Source: Methylobacterium radiodurans
GTDB lineage: Bacteria; Pseudomonadota; Alphaproteobacteria; Rhizobiales; Beijerinckiaceae
Direction: 5' to 3'
Length of the DNA: 64,000 nucleotides
Assembly (NCBI RefSeq): GCF_003173735.1
Contig: NZ_CP029551.1
Location: 561,001 to 625,000 of the forward strand
Both the position numbers and the translations under genes were made by a program. The notes below the pieces were generated by a model, which was not told the origin of the DNA, ran no database searches, and saw nothing but the letters and a program-made list of their open reading frames with translations. This document shows, in pieces, positions 31,401-42,120 of this stretch; within the stretch, counting starts at the first letter, position 1, and every line of letters begins with the position of its first letter.

Positions 31401-31459
31401 GTGACGACCCGGGTCTCCTCCGGGTGCATCGCGTCGATGAGCATCTTGTTGTTGGCCAT
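28427..31459 (-). CDS. rne: Ribonuclease E
   Basis: Endoribonuclease E (1010 aa), the scaffold of the RNA degradosome, active in mRNA decay and rRNA/tRNA maturation. The S1 domain begins at 37-80 and resumes near 338, split by an insert of about 250 residues that contains an almost pure Asp/Glu tract (262-308). Catalytic Asp553 (SIDVNSG) and Asp596 (IDFIDM), and the zinc-link Cys654/Cys657 (CAHCGG) follow. The C-terminal third is disordered: acidic stretches alternate with Arg-rich blocks near 830 and 910, probable RNA and partner-binding sites. ATG 31459 (MANNKMLIDA) is the family start; longer frames upstream are not supported. Confidence 0.97.
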   Translation of the reverse strand: MANNKMLIDAMHPEETRVVTVHGSRVEEFDFEAANRRQLRGNIYLAKVTRVEPSLQAAFVEYGGNRHGFLAFNEIHPDYYQIPLADRQALLEEEARDAEEHREREERRRSSSRRSRGRRASARRSEADATVSAEETGAPAIDEAVSDVAPADEAVPVIGGDASADLPDAAIASAETPEGETVEAAPAADAGAVAPVAEPPVEAVTAEAAGEAAERAAAVETAVEAEAAPATVSGEPAPGPDAEVRTAVAEALTVVEAPAEAEEEPDAEEDEEDEDHDEDEESDEEDEDQDDEDESDEDDHEEGDEEDPDAEPRVAQVGGNGDALAEIPDRPRAPRRHYKIQEVIKRRQIILVQVVKEERGTKGAALTTYLSLAGRYSVLMPNTGRGGGISRKITSAADRKRLKEVVSDLDVPEGMGVILRTAGASRTQPEIKRDFEYLMRLWESVRELTLTSMAPALVYEEGSLIKRAIRDLYNKDLDEVLVAGDEAYHEARDFMRMLMPGQSKVVKPYRDTTPIFARYGIEQQLDAMFSTHVSLKSGGYLVINPTEALVSIDVNSGRATREHDIEDTALKTNLEAAEEVARQLRLRDLAGLIVIDFIDMEEKRNNRAVEKKLNECLKNDRARIQVGRISPFGLLEMSRQRIRTGVLESSSIPCAHCGGSGFVRATASVALHILRSLEEALLKSATHNLVLRTRTEVALYILNQKRAHLRELEVRFGVTITVAADERLAAAAPYQLDRGEPAQRAEGPVTGVRAVAVSPAMEIDEEIEEEDLVEEAETEDEAQEGESQGEGRAEAREDGEGRRRRRRRRRRGGRQENGESNGEAGDEGRHAAEDEGAEEAEDESETVGAAETAEAEEGASDEAAAAEQAEDGEGRRRRRRGRRGGRGRSEGRVREAASGEADASEGDEAEAGADAVAALSPEEPVSAEILAETVEASAPAALDAAVELPVSAASPEPRAEIAAAEPEPAPKAETAPPPEPVAVVLTAPTDPDRPKRAGWWSRTKAALSGE

Positions 31460-31978
31460 GACGAACTTTCGACATGGCGGCCGACGTCGCTCTCCTGAGC
31501 CCGAATCCCGGTGGAGCCGCCCCCGGCCGCGAGGCCGTGGGGCGCGCTCGTACCGGCCTCGTCGCCGAGGCCGCGGGGTCTGAACGGAAGGGATTGGCGC
31601 CAACCGCCGAGCGGCACGCATGCGCGTGCCTGGGGTTGAACCTGGCCGGAGGGAGGGACGAACCGGCGCCACGCGAGGCATGCGCGCCTGCGGCACAAGC
31701 AACGGCAACCGATGCTGTGCGTCCGTCCATCCTTTCCCCGACCTCGCGAAGACATCTCGACCGGTTCGGGCCGGCCGTGAATCCGAAAAAAACCGTGCGC
31801 CGGAGACCGACGCTTGAGCCGACACCCCCCGGCCTGACTGAGATTCCGACGGCCGCCGCGGAGAACCGACGGCGAGGACGCGACCGAAGCGTGTATGAGT
31901 TCGGCACGCCCGCGGGCCGCGAACGCGACCGGCGGGACCGGGAAGGGGTCGTTATCATTACAGATCGTCGCAGGGATT
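31460..31978 (-). other. Long 5' leader region of rne
   Basis: About 520 bp upstream of rne without a credible gene. If the promoter at 31955-31984 is used, the mRNA leader is roughly 490 nt. It contains a 7-base U tract (31786-31792) near GC-rich sequence. Long leaders that RNase E itself cleaves, as in E. coli rne autoregulation, are established for this gene; here it is inferred. Confidence 0.5.
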
Positions 31979-31984
31979 TGGCAA
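31955..31984 (-). promoter_or_regulatory. Candidate sigma-70 promoter of rne
   Basis: On the minus strand TTGCCA (31984-31979) and TAATGA (31960-31955) are spaced by 18 bp, the best promoter match in the scpA-rne interval. Confidence 0.45.
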
Positions 31985-32080
31985 GGGCCGCCGGAGGCAT
32001 GGCTAAAGCTTGAGCTTGGCCCAAGGAAGGCGCGGGACGCCGCGCAAACCCCGCTGGGTGCGCTTACGGCTGCCGAATGC

Positions 32081-32106
32081 TCCCCCCTCTCCGCGGGGGA
32101 GGGGGA
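32081..32106. terminator. CCCCTC-type hairpin after scpA
   Basis: Near-perfect inverted repeat with arms TCCCCCCTC and GAGGGGGA, 70-95 bp beyond the scpA stop. One of four similar gene-end hairpins in the window (also 36230, 49010 and 57162). Confidence 0.5.
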
Positions 32107-32176
32107 ACGCGACGCGTGTTCAGTCCCGCCGTGCGACCATGATCTCGCGGAGGGCAGGTTCGCGCGAGCGCCGCCC

Positions 32177-36206
<4,030 letters not shown>

Positions 36207-36229
36207 GGCGGATTCGGGCCCGAACCGTT

Positions 36230-36254
36230 CTTCCCCTCCGTAGCCGAGGGGAAG
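36230..36254. terminator. CCCCTC-type hairpin between pgm and the HD-GYP gene
   Basis: Inverted repeat CTTCCCCTC-N7-GAGGGGAAG located 24 bp after the pgm stop and 10 bp before the convergent gene's stop, suited to terminate both. Confidence 0.6.
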
Positions 36255-36263
36255 CGATGCGGC

Positions 36264-37655
36264 TCACGCCGCCGCCCGCATCTGCGGCAATCCCGCCTCC
36301 AGGCCGGCGATCGCCCGCTCCAGCGCGGCGAAGCAGTCCGGGTCGAAGGCGGTGCCGACATCGCTTCGCATGATGGCGAGAGCCTTCTCCACCGGCATTG
36401 CCTTGCGGTAGGGCCGGTCGGCGGTGAGCGCGTCGAACACGTCGGCCACCGAGACGATGCGGGTCTCAGGCGCGATCTCCTCGCCCTTGAGACCTCGCGG
36501 ATAGCCCTTGCCGTCGAGTCGCTCGTGATGGCCGCCGCCGATCAGCGCGATCTCGTGGAAGGCCGACACCCGCGCCAGGATGGTCTCGGACAGGACCGCG
36601 TGGTTGCGCATGTCCTGCCATTCCGCGTCGTCGAGCTTGCCGTTCTTGTCGAGGATCGCGTTCGAGACGCCGAGCTTGCCGATGTCGTGCAGCAGGGCGG
36701 CGCGGCGCAGCCAGCGCCGCCGCTCGGGGGCGTAGCCGAGTTCGGCCGCCACCAGGTCGGCATAGACCGCGACCCGCTCCGAATGGCCCGAGGTGAAGGG
36801 ACTCTTGGCGTCGATGATCTGCGCGAAGGCGCGGGCGATGTCGTCGAGATAATCCTCGTCCACCGCGATCGGGCTGCGCGGCGCCAGCGCGAAGACGGCC
36901 GCCTCCACGTCCGGGGAGGCCAGCGTCTCCCAGAAGCCCGGCTCGGCGGCGGCCGCCTCGAAACAGGCCACCACCTGCGGGTCGAACCACGTGCCGGCGC
37001 GTGCCCGCACCTCGGCGACGGCCGCCGCGCGGCCGGCCGCGGTGTGGAACACGTCGACCACCTGGGCGAGGAGCGCCACCCGGGCGTAGAGCGGGATGGC
37101 GGGCCCGGCGAGCCGGTCGGGCCGGCCGCCGCCGTTCCAGTGCTCGTCGAGGGCGTGGATGGCGCCGCAGACGGCGGGCGGGAAGCGCAGGGCCCGGGCG
37201 ATCTCGGCACCGCGCTGGCAGCGGGTCTGGATCAGGTCGTCGACGATCGCGCCGCCGTTCTGCAGGATGTTGAGCACTGCCCGGAAGCGCTCGGCGAGGC
37301 CCGCCTTCAGGCCCGTATGCGAGAAGACGAAGCCCAGCACCTTCGGCAGGCTGTCGCTCACCGTCTTGAAGTCGCGCTTGAAGCTGAGGTCGTCCGACAG
37401 GTACAGCTCGCAGATGCGTGCGGCGTTGCTGGAGCAGCCGAGGTCCTTCAGCATCACCGTGTGGTAGAGTTCCCAGAGCTGCAGCTCCGGCAGGCCCATC
37501 TGCCGGCCGATCTGGAAGCCGATCCAGGTCGCCCGCACGCAGTGCCCTGCGGGCTGCCCCTCGGTCAGGTCGAGGGCGTGGCTCAGCGCGCCGAGCAGTT
37601 CCGAGAACTGGACCGTCCCGGTCCCCGCCTCGCCGTCCGTCACCACCCGCATCAT
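36264..37655 (-). CDS. Tandem HD-GYP-type protein (first copy degenerate)
   Basis: 463 aa with two HD-GYP-like halves. The second (about 265-455) has HD at His323/Asp324 (LLHDIGKLG) and HHERLDGKGYP at 376-386, the hallmarks of c-di-GMP phosphodiesterases. The first half has matching landmarks but degenerate: LKDLGCSSNA where HDIGKLGVSNA is expected, and EHWNGGGRPDRL where the GYP motif should be; it has likely lost metal binding and may be regulatory. No receiver or membrane segment is present, so it is cytoplasmic. Start taken at the first of two adjacent ATGs (37655). Divergent from the decarboxylase gene. Confidence 0.88.
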   Translation of the reverse strand: MMRVVTDGEAGTGTVQFSELLGALSHALDLTEGQPAGHCVRATWIGFQIGRQMGLPELQLWELYHTVMLKDLGCSSNAARICELYLSDDLSFKRDFKTVSDSLPKVLGFVFSHTGLKAGLAERFRAVLNILQNGGAIVDDLIQTRCQRGAEIARALRFPPAVCGAIHALDEHWNGGGRPDRLAGPAIPLYARVALLAQVVDVFHTAAGRAAAVAEVRARAGTWFDPQVVACFEAAAAEPGFWETLASPDVEAAVFALAPRSPIAVDEDYLDDIARAFAQIIDAKSPFTSGHSERVAVYADLVAAELGYAPERRRWLRRAALLHDIGKLGVSNAILDKNGKLDDAEWQDMRNHAVLSETILARVSAFHEIALIGGGHHERLDGKGYPRGLKGEEIAPETRIVSVADVFDALTADRPYRKAMPVEKALAIMRSDVGTAFDPDCFAALERAIAGLEAGLPQMRAAA

Positions 37656-37860
37656 CGCCGTGCCCCGCCCTGTCCCTTGCGGACCTTCGTCCTCGGGGCC
37701 TGACCAAAGCGTTGCGGCGCGCGGGACCGATGCGCCGGATGGTCAACGGAGACTTGCGGCGCGCGGCCTGTCATCCCGCTGTCATCTCCGCGCCCGAAAG
37801 CCTGCCGAGTCCGGGCGGGGCCCTATCTCCCCGCCGACGCCGACCGACAGGAGCCCGCCC

Positions 37861-40206
37861 ATGGACTTCCACCGCCGCTTCACCGTGCTGATGTGCACGC
37901 CGACCTTCGATCCGGGCGATCTGGAGGGCGCGCGGGTCGATCAGATCGTGGCGGCGGTCGAGCAGCGCGGCTTCGAGGTGGTGCGGGCCCGCCGCGTCGA
38001 GGACGCGGCCATCGCCGTGCAGACCGACGCCGCGGTCGGCTGCCTCGTGGTGGACTGGGGCAAGCGCGGCCTCGACGGCAAGGCCGCCGCCCTCATCGAC
38101 ATGATGCGCAAGCGCGGCCTGGAGATGCCGATCGTCATCATGGTCCGGCGCAAGCGGCTCGAAGACATACCCGTAGAGCTCCTGGACTTCATCGACGGCT
38201 ACATCTTCCTGGCCGAAGAGACGCCGGAATTCATCGCCCGCGGCCTCGTCAGCCGCGTGACCCAGTACGCCGAGACCCTGAAGACGCCGTTCTTCGGCGC
38301 GCTGGTCGACTACGCCGAGAAGGGCAACCAGCTCTGGACCTGCCCGGGCCACAACGGCGGCATCTTCTACAACCGCTCGCCGATCGGCCGCATCTTCGTC
38401 GAGCATCTGGGCGAGGCGATCTTTCGCGACGACCTCGACAATTCGGTGCTCGATCTCGGCGACCTCCTTACCCACGAGGGTCCGGCCCTGAAGGCCCAGA
38501 AGGAGGCCGCCCAGATCTTCGGCGCGGAGAAGACCTACTTCGTCCTCAACGGCACCTCGGCCTCGAACAAGATCGTGCTGTCCTCGCTGGTGGCCGAGGG
38601 CGACCTCGTGCTGTTCGACCGCAACAACCACAAGGCGGCCCATCACGGGGCGCTCTTCCTCGGCGGCGGCATCCCGATCTTCCTGGAGACGGACCGGAAT
38701 GCGTACGGGCTGATCGGGCCGATCTACCACGAGGCGCTCGACGAGACGCGCATCCGCGAGAAGATCCGGAACAACCCGCTGGTGAAGGACCGCGACGCGT
38801 GGCGCAAGGAACGCCCGTTCCGCGTCGCGGTAATCGAGCAGTGCACCTACGACGGCACGATCTACGACGCGCAGGAGATCCTGGAGCGGATCGGCCACCT
38901 CTGCGACTACATCCTGTTCGACGAGGCCTGGGCGGGCTTCATGAAGTTCCACCCGCTCTTCCAGCGCCGCTTCGCCATGGGGTTGACCGGGCTCGACGAG
39001 ACCGCGCCTGGCATCATCGCCACGCAATCGACCCACAAGCAGCTCGCGAGCTTCAGCCAGGCCTCGCAGATCCACACGAAGGACGGACATATCCGCGGGC
39101 AGACCCGGCGCGTCGAGCATCGGCGGCTCAACGAGAGCTTCCTGGTTCACGCCTCGACCTCGCCGTTCTATCCCCTGTTCGCCTCGCTCGACGTCGGCGC
39201 CCAGATGATGAAGGGGCGCTCCGGCATGATCCTCTGGGACGACACGATCCGACTCGGGATCGAGTGGCGGAAAAAAGCCCGCGCCATTCGCAAGGAGTTC
39301 GAGGAGAACGAGCGCGATCCCCTGAAGCGCTGGTTCTTCGACCCCTTCGTGCCGGACGTGACGAAGACCGCCGACGGGGCCGAGGTGCCCTGGGAGAGCG
39401 TGCCGACGGACGAGCTGGCCTCCAACCCGCGCCACTGGGAGCTGACGCCCGGCGCGCGCTGGCACGGCTTCACCCATGTGGCGCCGGGCTACGCCATCAC
39501 CGACCCGAACAAGCTCACCGTGCTCACCCCGGGCTTCGACCGGCAGACGGGCGCCTACGCCGACCACGGCGTGCCGGCCCCGATCGTGGCGCAGTACCTG
39601 CGCGAGAACCGGATCGTGCCGGAGAAGAACGACCTGAACTCGCTGCTCTTCCTGCTGACGCCGGGGGTCGAATCGTCCAAGGCCGGCACGCTGATCTCGG
39701 GACTCGTCGCCTTCAAGCGCCTGCACGACGACAACGCGCCGCTCGAGGAAGCCATGCCGGAATTCGTCCGGCGCCGGCCCGCCCGCTACGCCGGGGTGCG
39801 CCTGCGCGACCTCTGCGCCGACTACCACGCGTTCCACCGGGAGGCGAACACCTCCGCCCTCCAGCGCAAGCAGTTCGCGCCCGAGCACCTGCCCGAGATG
39901 GTGATGGCCCCGAAGGACGCGGCCCAGATGCTCACCCGCAACCACGTCGACTTCGTGCCGATCGCCGAGGCCGAGGGGCGTGTGGCCACCACCTTGCTTC
40001 TGGTCTACCCGCCCGGGATCGGCACGGTGCTGCCGGGCGAGCGGATCGATGAGCGCGCCAAGCCCATGCTCGACTATTTCAAGATGTTCGAGGCGGCCTC
40101 CAACCTGTTCCCGGGCTTCGAGGCCGAGATCCAGGGGGTCTACCGCCAGCACGAGCCGGACGGGCGGATCCGCTTCTACACCTACGTGCTGCGCGAGGGC
40201 CGCTGA
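37861..40206 (+). CDS. Orn/Lys/Arg decarboxylase, PLP-dependent
   Basis: Fold-type I basic amino acid decarboxylase (781 aa), producing putrescine, cadaverine or agmatine. An N-terminal wing/receiver-like domain (1-135) precedes the PLP domain: PLP-binding Lys393 in STHKQLASFSQ, Asp354 in FDEAWAGF, and the SASNKIVL phosphate region near 233. The length matches bacterial inducible-type enzymes. ATG 37861 follows AGGAG. The stop overlaps the next start (TGATG), coupling it to an acetyltransferase. Substrate specificity cannot be decided by eye. Confidence 0.94.
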   Translation: MDFHRRFTVLMCTPTFDPGDLEGARVDQIVAAVEQRGFEVVRARRVEDAAIAVQTDAAVGCLVVDWGKRGLDGKAAALIDMMRKRGLEMPIVIMVRRKRLEDIPVELLDFIDGYIFLAEETPEFIARGLVSRVTQYAETLKTPFFGALVDYAEKGNQLWTCPGHNGGIFYNRSPIGRIFVEHLGEAIFRDDLDNSVLDLGDLLTHEGPALKAQKEAAQIFGAEKTYFVLNGTSASNKIVLSSLVAEGDLVLFDRNNHKAAHHGALFLGGGIPIFLETDRNAYGLIGPIYHEALDETRIREKIRNNPLVKDRDAWRKERPFRVAVIEQCTYDGTIYDAQEILERIGHLCDYILFDEAWAGFMKFHPLFQRRFAMGLTGLDETAPGIIATQSTHKQLASFSQASQIHTKDGHIRGQTRRVEHRRLNESFLVHASTSPFYPLFASLDVGAQMMKGRSGMILWDDTIRLGIEWRKKARAIRKEFEENERDPLKRWFFDPFVPDVTKTADGAEVPWESVPTDELASNPRHWELTPGARWHGFTHVAPGYAITDPNKLTVLTPGFDRQTGAYADHGVPAPIVAQYLRENRIVPEKNDLNSLLFLLTPGVESSKAGTLISGLVAFKRLHDDNAPLEEAMPEFVRRRPARYAGVRLRDLCADYHAFHREANTSALQRKQFAPEHLPEMVMAPKDAAQMLTRNHVDFVPIAEAEGRVATTLLLVYPPGIGTVLPGERIDERAKPMLDYFKMFEAASNLFPGFEAEIQGVYRQHEPDGRIRFYTYVLREGR

Positions 40207-40832
40207 TGGAGGCCGACGCCCCGGTCGCAACCCATCCGGGCATCGTCATCCGCCCGTCCTCGGACTCGGACGTGTCGGCGATGATCGCGATCTACGAGCA
40301 CCACATCCGCCGGGGCGTCGGCGACACGGGCGATTTCGAGGAGGAGCGCCTGCTGCCCGACGACCTGAAGCGCCGCCGCAAGACCATGCGCAAGAAGCGC
40401 CTGCCCCATCTCGTGGCCGAGCGCGACGGGCAGGTAGCGGGCTACGCCTACGCGGTGCCGTTCCGCAAGCGGCCGGCCTACCGCTTCACGCTGAAGCACT
40501 CGATCTACGTCCACCCGGACCACCTGCACGCCGGGATCGGCCGGCGCCTGCTGCCGGCGCTGATCGAGGCCTGTGCGGCGGGCGGCTACCGGCAGATCAT
40601 CGGCTACATCGACGCGAAGAACGAGGCCTCGTTGCGCCTGCACGAGGCCTGCGGCTTTGCCCGGGTCGGCTACCTCGCCGGCGTCGGCTACAAATACGGT
40701 CGCTGGAGCGACAGCGTGATGGTCCAGTGCCCGCTGGGCACCGGCTCCGCCGACCAGCCGGCGGCCTGGCGCCGGCCGGAGCCCGCGCCCGTCGAGACCC
40801 TGGTGGCGGCCCACGACTGGCAAGGCGAGTAG
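40206..40832 (+). CDS. GNAT-family N-acetyltransferase
   Basis: Acetyl-CoA-dependent acetyltransferase (208 aa) resembling the phosphinothricin/L-amino acid acetyltransferase subgroup. The acetyl-CoA loop is HLHAGIGRRLLPALIEAC near 108-125, and NEASLRLHEACGFARVGYL is the C-terminal signature. An unusual basic stretch (LKRRRKTMRKKRLPH, about 57-71) sits in the N-terminal part. Translational coupling to the decarboxylase suggests acetylation of its amine product or of a related amine, an inference. Confidence 0.9.
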   Translation: MEADAPVATHPGIVIRPSSDSDVSAMIAIYEHHIRRGVGDTGDFEEERLLPDDLKRRRKTMRKKRLPHLVAERDGQVAGYAYAVPFRKRPAYRFTLKHSIYVHPDHLHAGIGRRLLPALIEACAAGGYRQIIGYIDAKNEASLRLHEACGFARVGYLAGVGYKYGRWSDSVMVQCPLGTGSADQPAAWRRPEPAPVETLVAAHDWQGE

Positions 40833-40848
40833 AGCGGATCCCGTCCAG

Positions 40849-42120
40849 CTACGGGGAGATCCCGAGAGGGCCGGACCGCGCGAGGGCGCCCACGTAGGGT
40901 CCCCGCGCGTAGGGGTCCGACCTCGGCGCTGCCTCTGCGGCGAGGCCCCGACCGGCGCCGTCGGCCGCGCCCAGCATGAACCAGAGCAGGGCCCCGGTCT
41001 TGATCGAGAAGGGCGAGTCGCTGATCACGAGGAGCAGGCAGATATAGGTGGCGCCGGCGCAGCGCAGCCGCCACGCATCCGCGCTGCCGGCCGGCATCAG
41101 CACGAAGAGCAGCCACGCCGCCAGCCCACCGACGAGCCCGATCTGGAGCAGCACGTAGGCGTAGCCCGCATCCGAGACGAAGACCTTCTCGGCGCTCGTG
41201 CCGAGCACGCCCTCGACGGGCAGGGAGGTGATGATCTCGGCCGCCACCAGCAGGCGCCCGACGAAGTTGTTGCTCCGGTCCGACGCCGTGTTCTCGAAGC
41301 CGCAGACCGCGAGCGCCAACAGGATCGTGCAGGGCAGCGCGAACCAGAGCAGGCGCGGCAGCCGGTGGGCCGCCAGCAGCGCGGCGGCGATCGCCACGCA
41401 GACGACGGCGCCGAAGCGCGCATCCGCCAGGATGATGGTGAGCGCCGCGCAGGCGAAGAGCCAGCCGCGCCCCCGCATCCCCGGCCGGTAGAGCCCCCAG
41501 GCGAACAGGATCGCGCCGAAATTGCCCGCCGAGACCGGTTCGAGGAAGACCGAGGAGACCCGGTGCGGCCCCAGGAAGGGCAGGATCGTGCGCGCGTCCG
41601 GCCGCACGCCGCTCGCGAAGAGCGATCCGGTGAGGCCGTTCATCTCCGCGGCCGACATGCTGCCGCGGGCGATGTAGTAGCGCACGATGTTGAACATCTG
41701 CTCGTAGACCGGCAGCGCCGCGTACTCGAACAGCCCCATCGCCACCACGACGAGGCCCGCCGCCAGGGCCGCGCGGTCGGCGTCGCGGATGTCGGGCGCG
41801 CGCAGGCCGAGATTGTAGAAGGCGACCGGGATCAAGAGGTCGCGGATCATCTTCGGGTCGGTCGAGCCCCTCAGCACGAGGATCAGGATCGCGTAGGCGG
41901 CCAGGATCGCGAGCACCAGCCAGGGCCCGGCGCGCCCGTCGAGCGCGAAGGCGAGGGCGAGCATCACGATGCAGGCCTCGGCGCCCGCGACCGTGCCGCC
42001 GGTCACCGCCAGGCCCATCGTGTTGAGGAAGCAGAGCCCGGCATTGAACAGGAGCGCGCCCATCAGCGCGCAGTGGGCCGCGCGGGACTGGTAGGGCGCG
42101 CGGCCGTCCGCGGCGATCAC
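40849..42120 (-). CDS. Polytopic polysaccharide polymerase/O-antigen ligase-like protein
   Basis: Inner-membrane protein (423 aa) with about ten hydrophobic segments and a long periplasmic loop near 150-205 (YIARGSMSAAEMNGL, then PFLGPHRVSSVFLEPVSAGN), the pattern of Wzy/WaaL-type glycan polymerases or ligases. Sequence in this class is poorly conserved, so the call rests on topology and neighbours. GTG 42120 overlaps the Wzz-like stop by 4 bp (GTGA), which strongly links the two products in exopolysaccharide assembly. Confidence 0.75.
   Translation of the reverse strand: MIAADGRAPYQSRAAHCALMGALLFNAGLCFLNTMGLAVTGGTVAGAEACIVMLALAFALDGRAGPWLVLAILAAYAILILVLRGSTDPKMIRDLLIPVAFYNLGLRAPDIRDADRAALAAGLVVVAMGLFEYAALPVYEQMFNIVRYYIARGSMSAAEMNGLTGSLFASGVRPDARTILPFLGPHRVSSVFLEPVSAGNFGAILFAWGLYRPGMRGRGWLFACAALTIILADARFGAVVCVAIAAALLAAHRLPRLLWFALPCTILLALAVCGFENTASDRSNNFVGRLLVAAEIITSLPVEGVLGTSAEKVFVSDAGYAYVLLQIGLVGGLAAWLLFVLMPAGSADAWRLRCAGATYICLLLVISDSPFSIKTGALLWFMLGAADGAGRGLAAEAAPRSDPYARGPYVGALARSGPLGISP

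Noticed and set aside
31460..31825. N-terminal extension of RNase E to 31825
   Set aside because: The upstream part is Arg/Pro-rich without homology, while MANNKMLIDA at 31459 is the family N-terminus.
31474..32013. Plus-strand open frame in the rne leader region
   Set aside because: No ribosome site, no domain, and Arg/Ala/Pro-rich composition; the interval fits a leader and promoter better.
37771..40230. Long minus-strand open frame opposite the decarboxylase gene
   Set aside because: Fully antisense to a confident PLP enzyme; no motif, no ribosome site, low-complexity composition.
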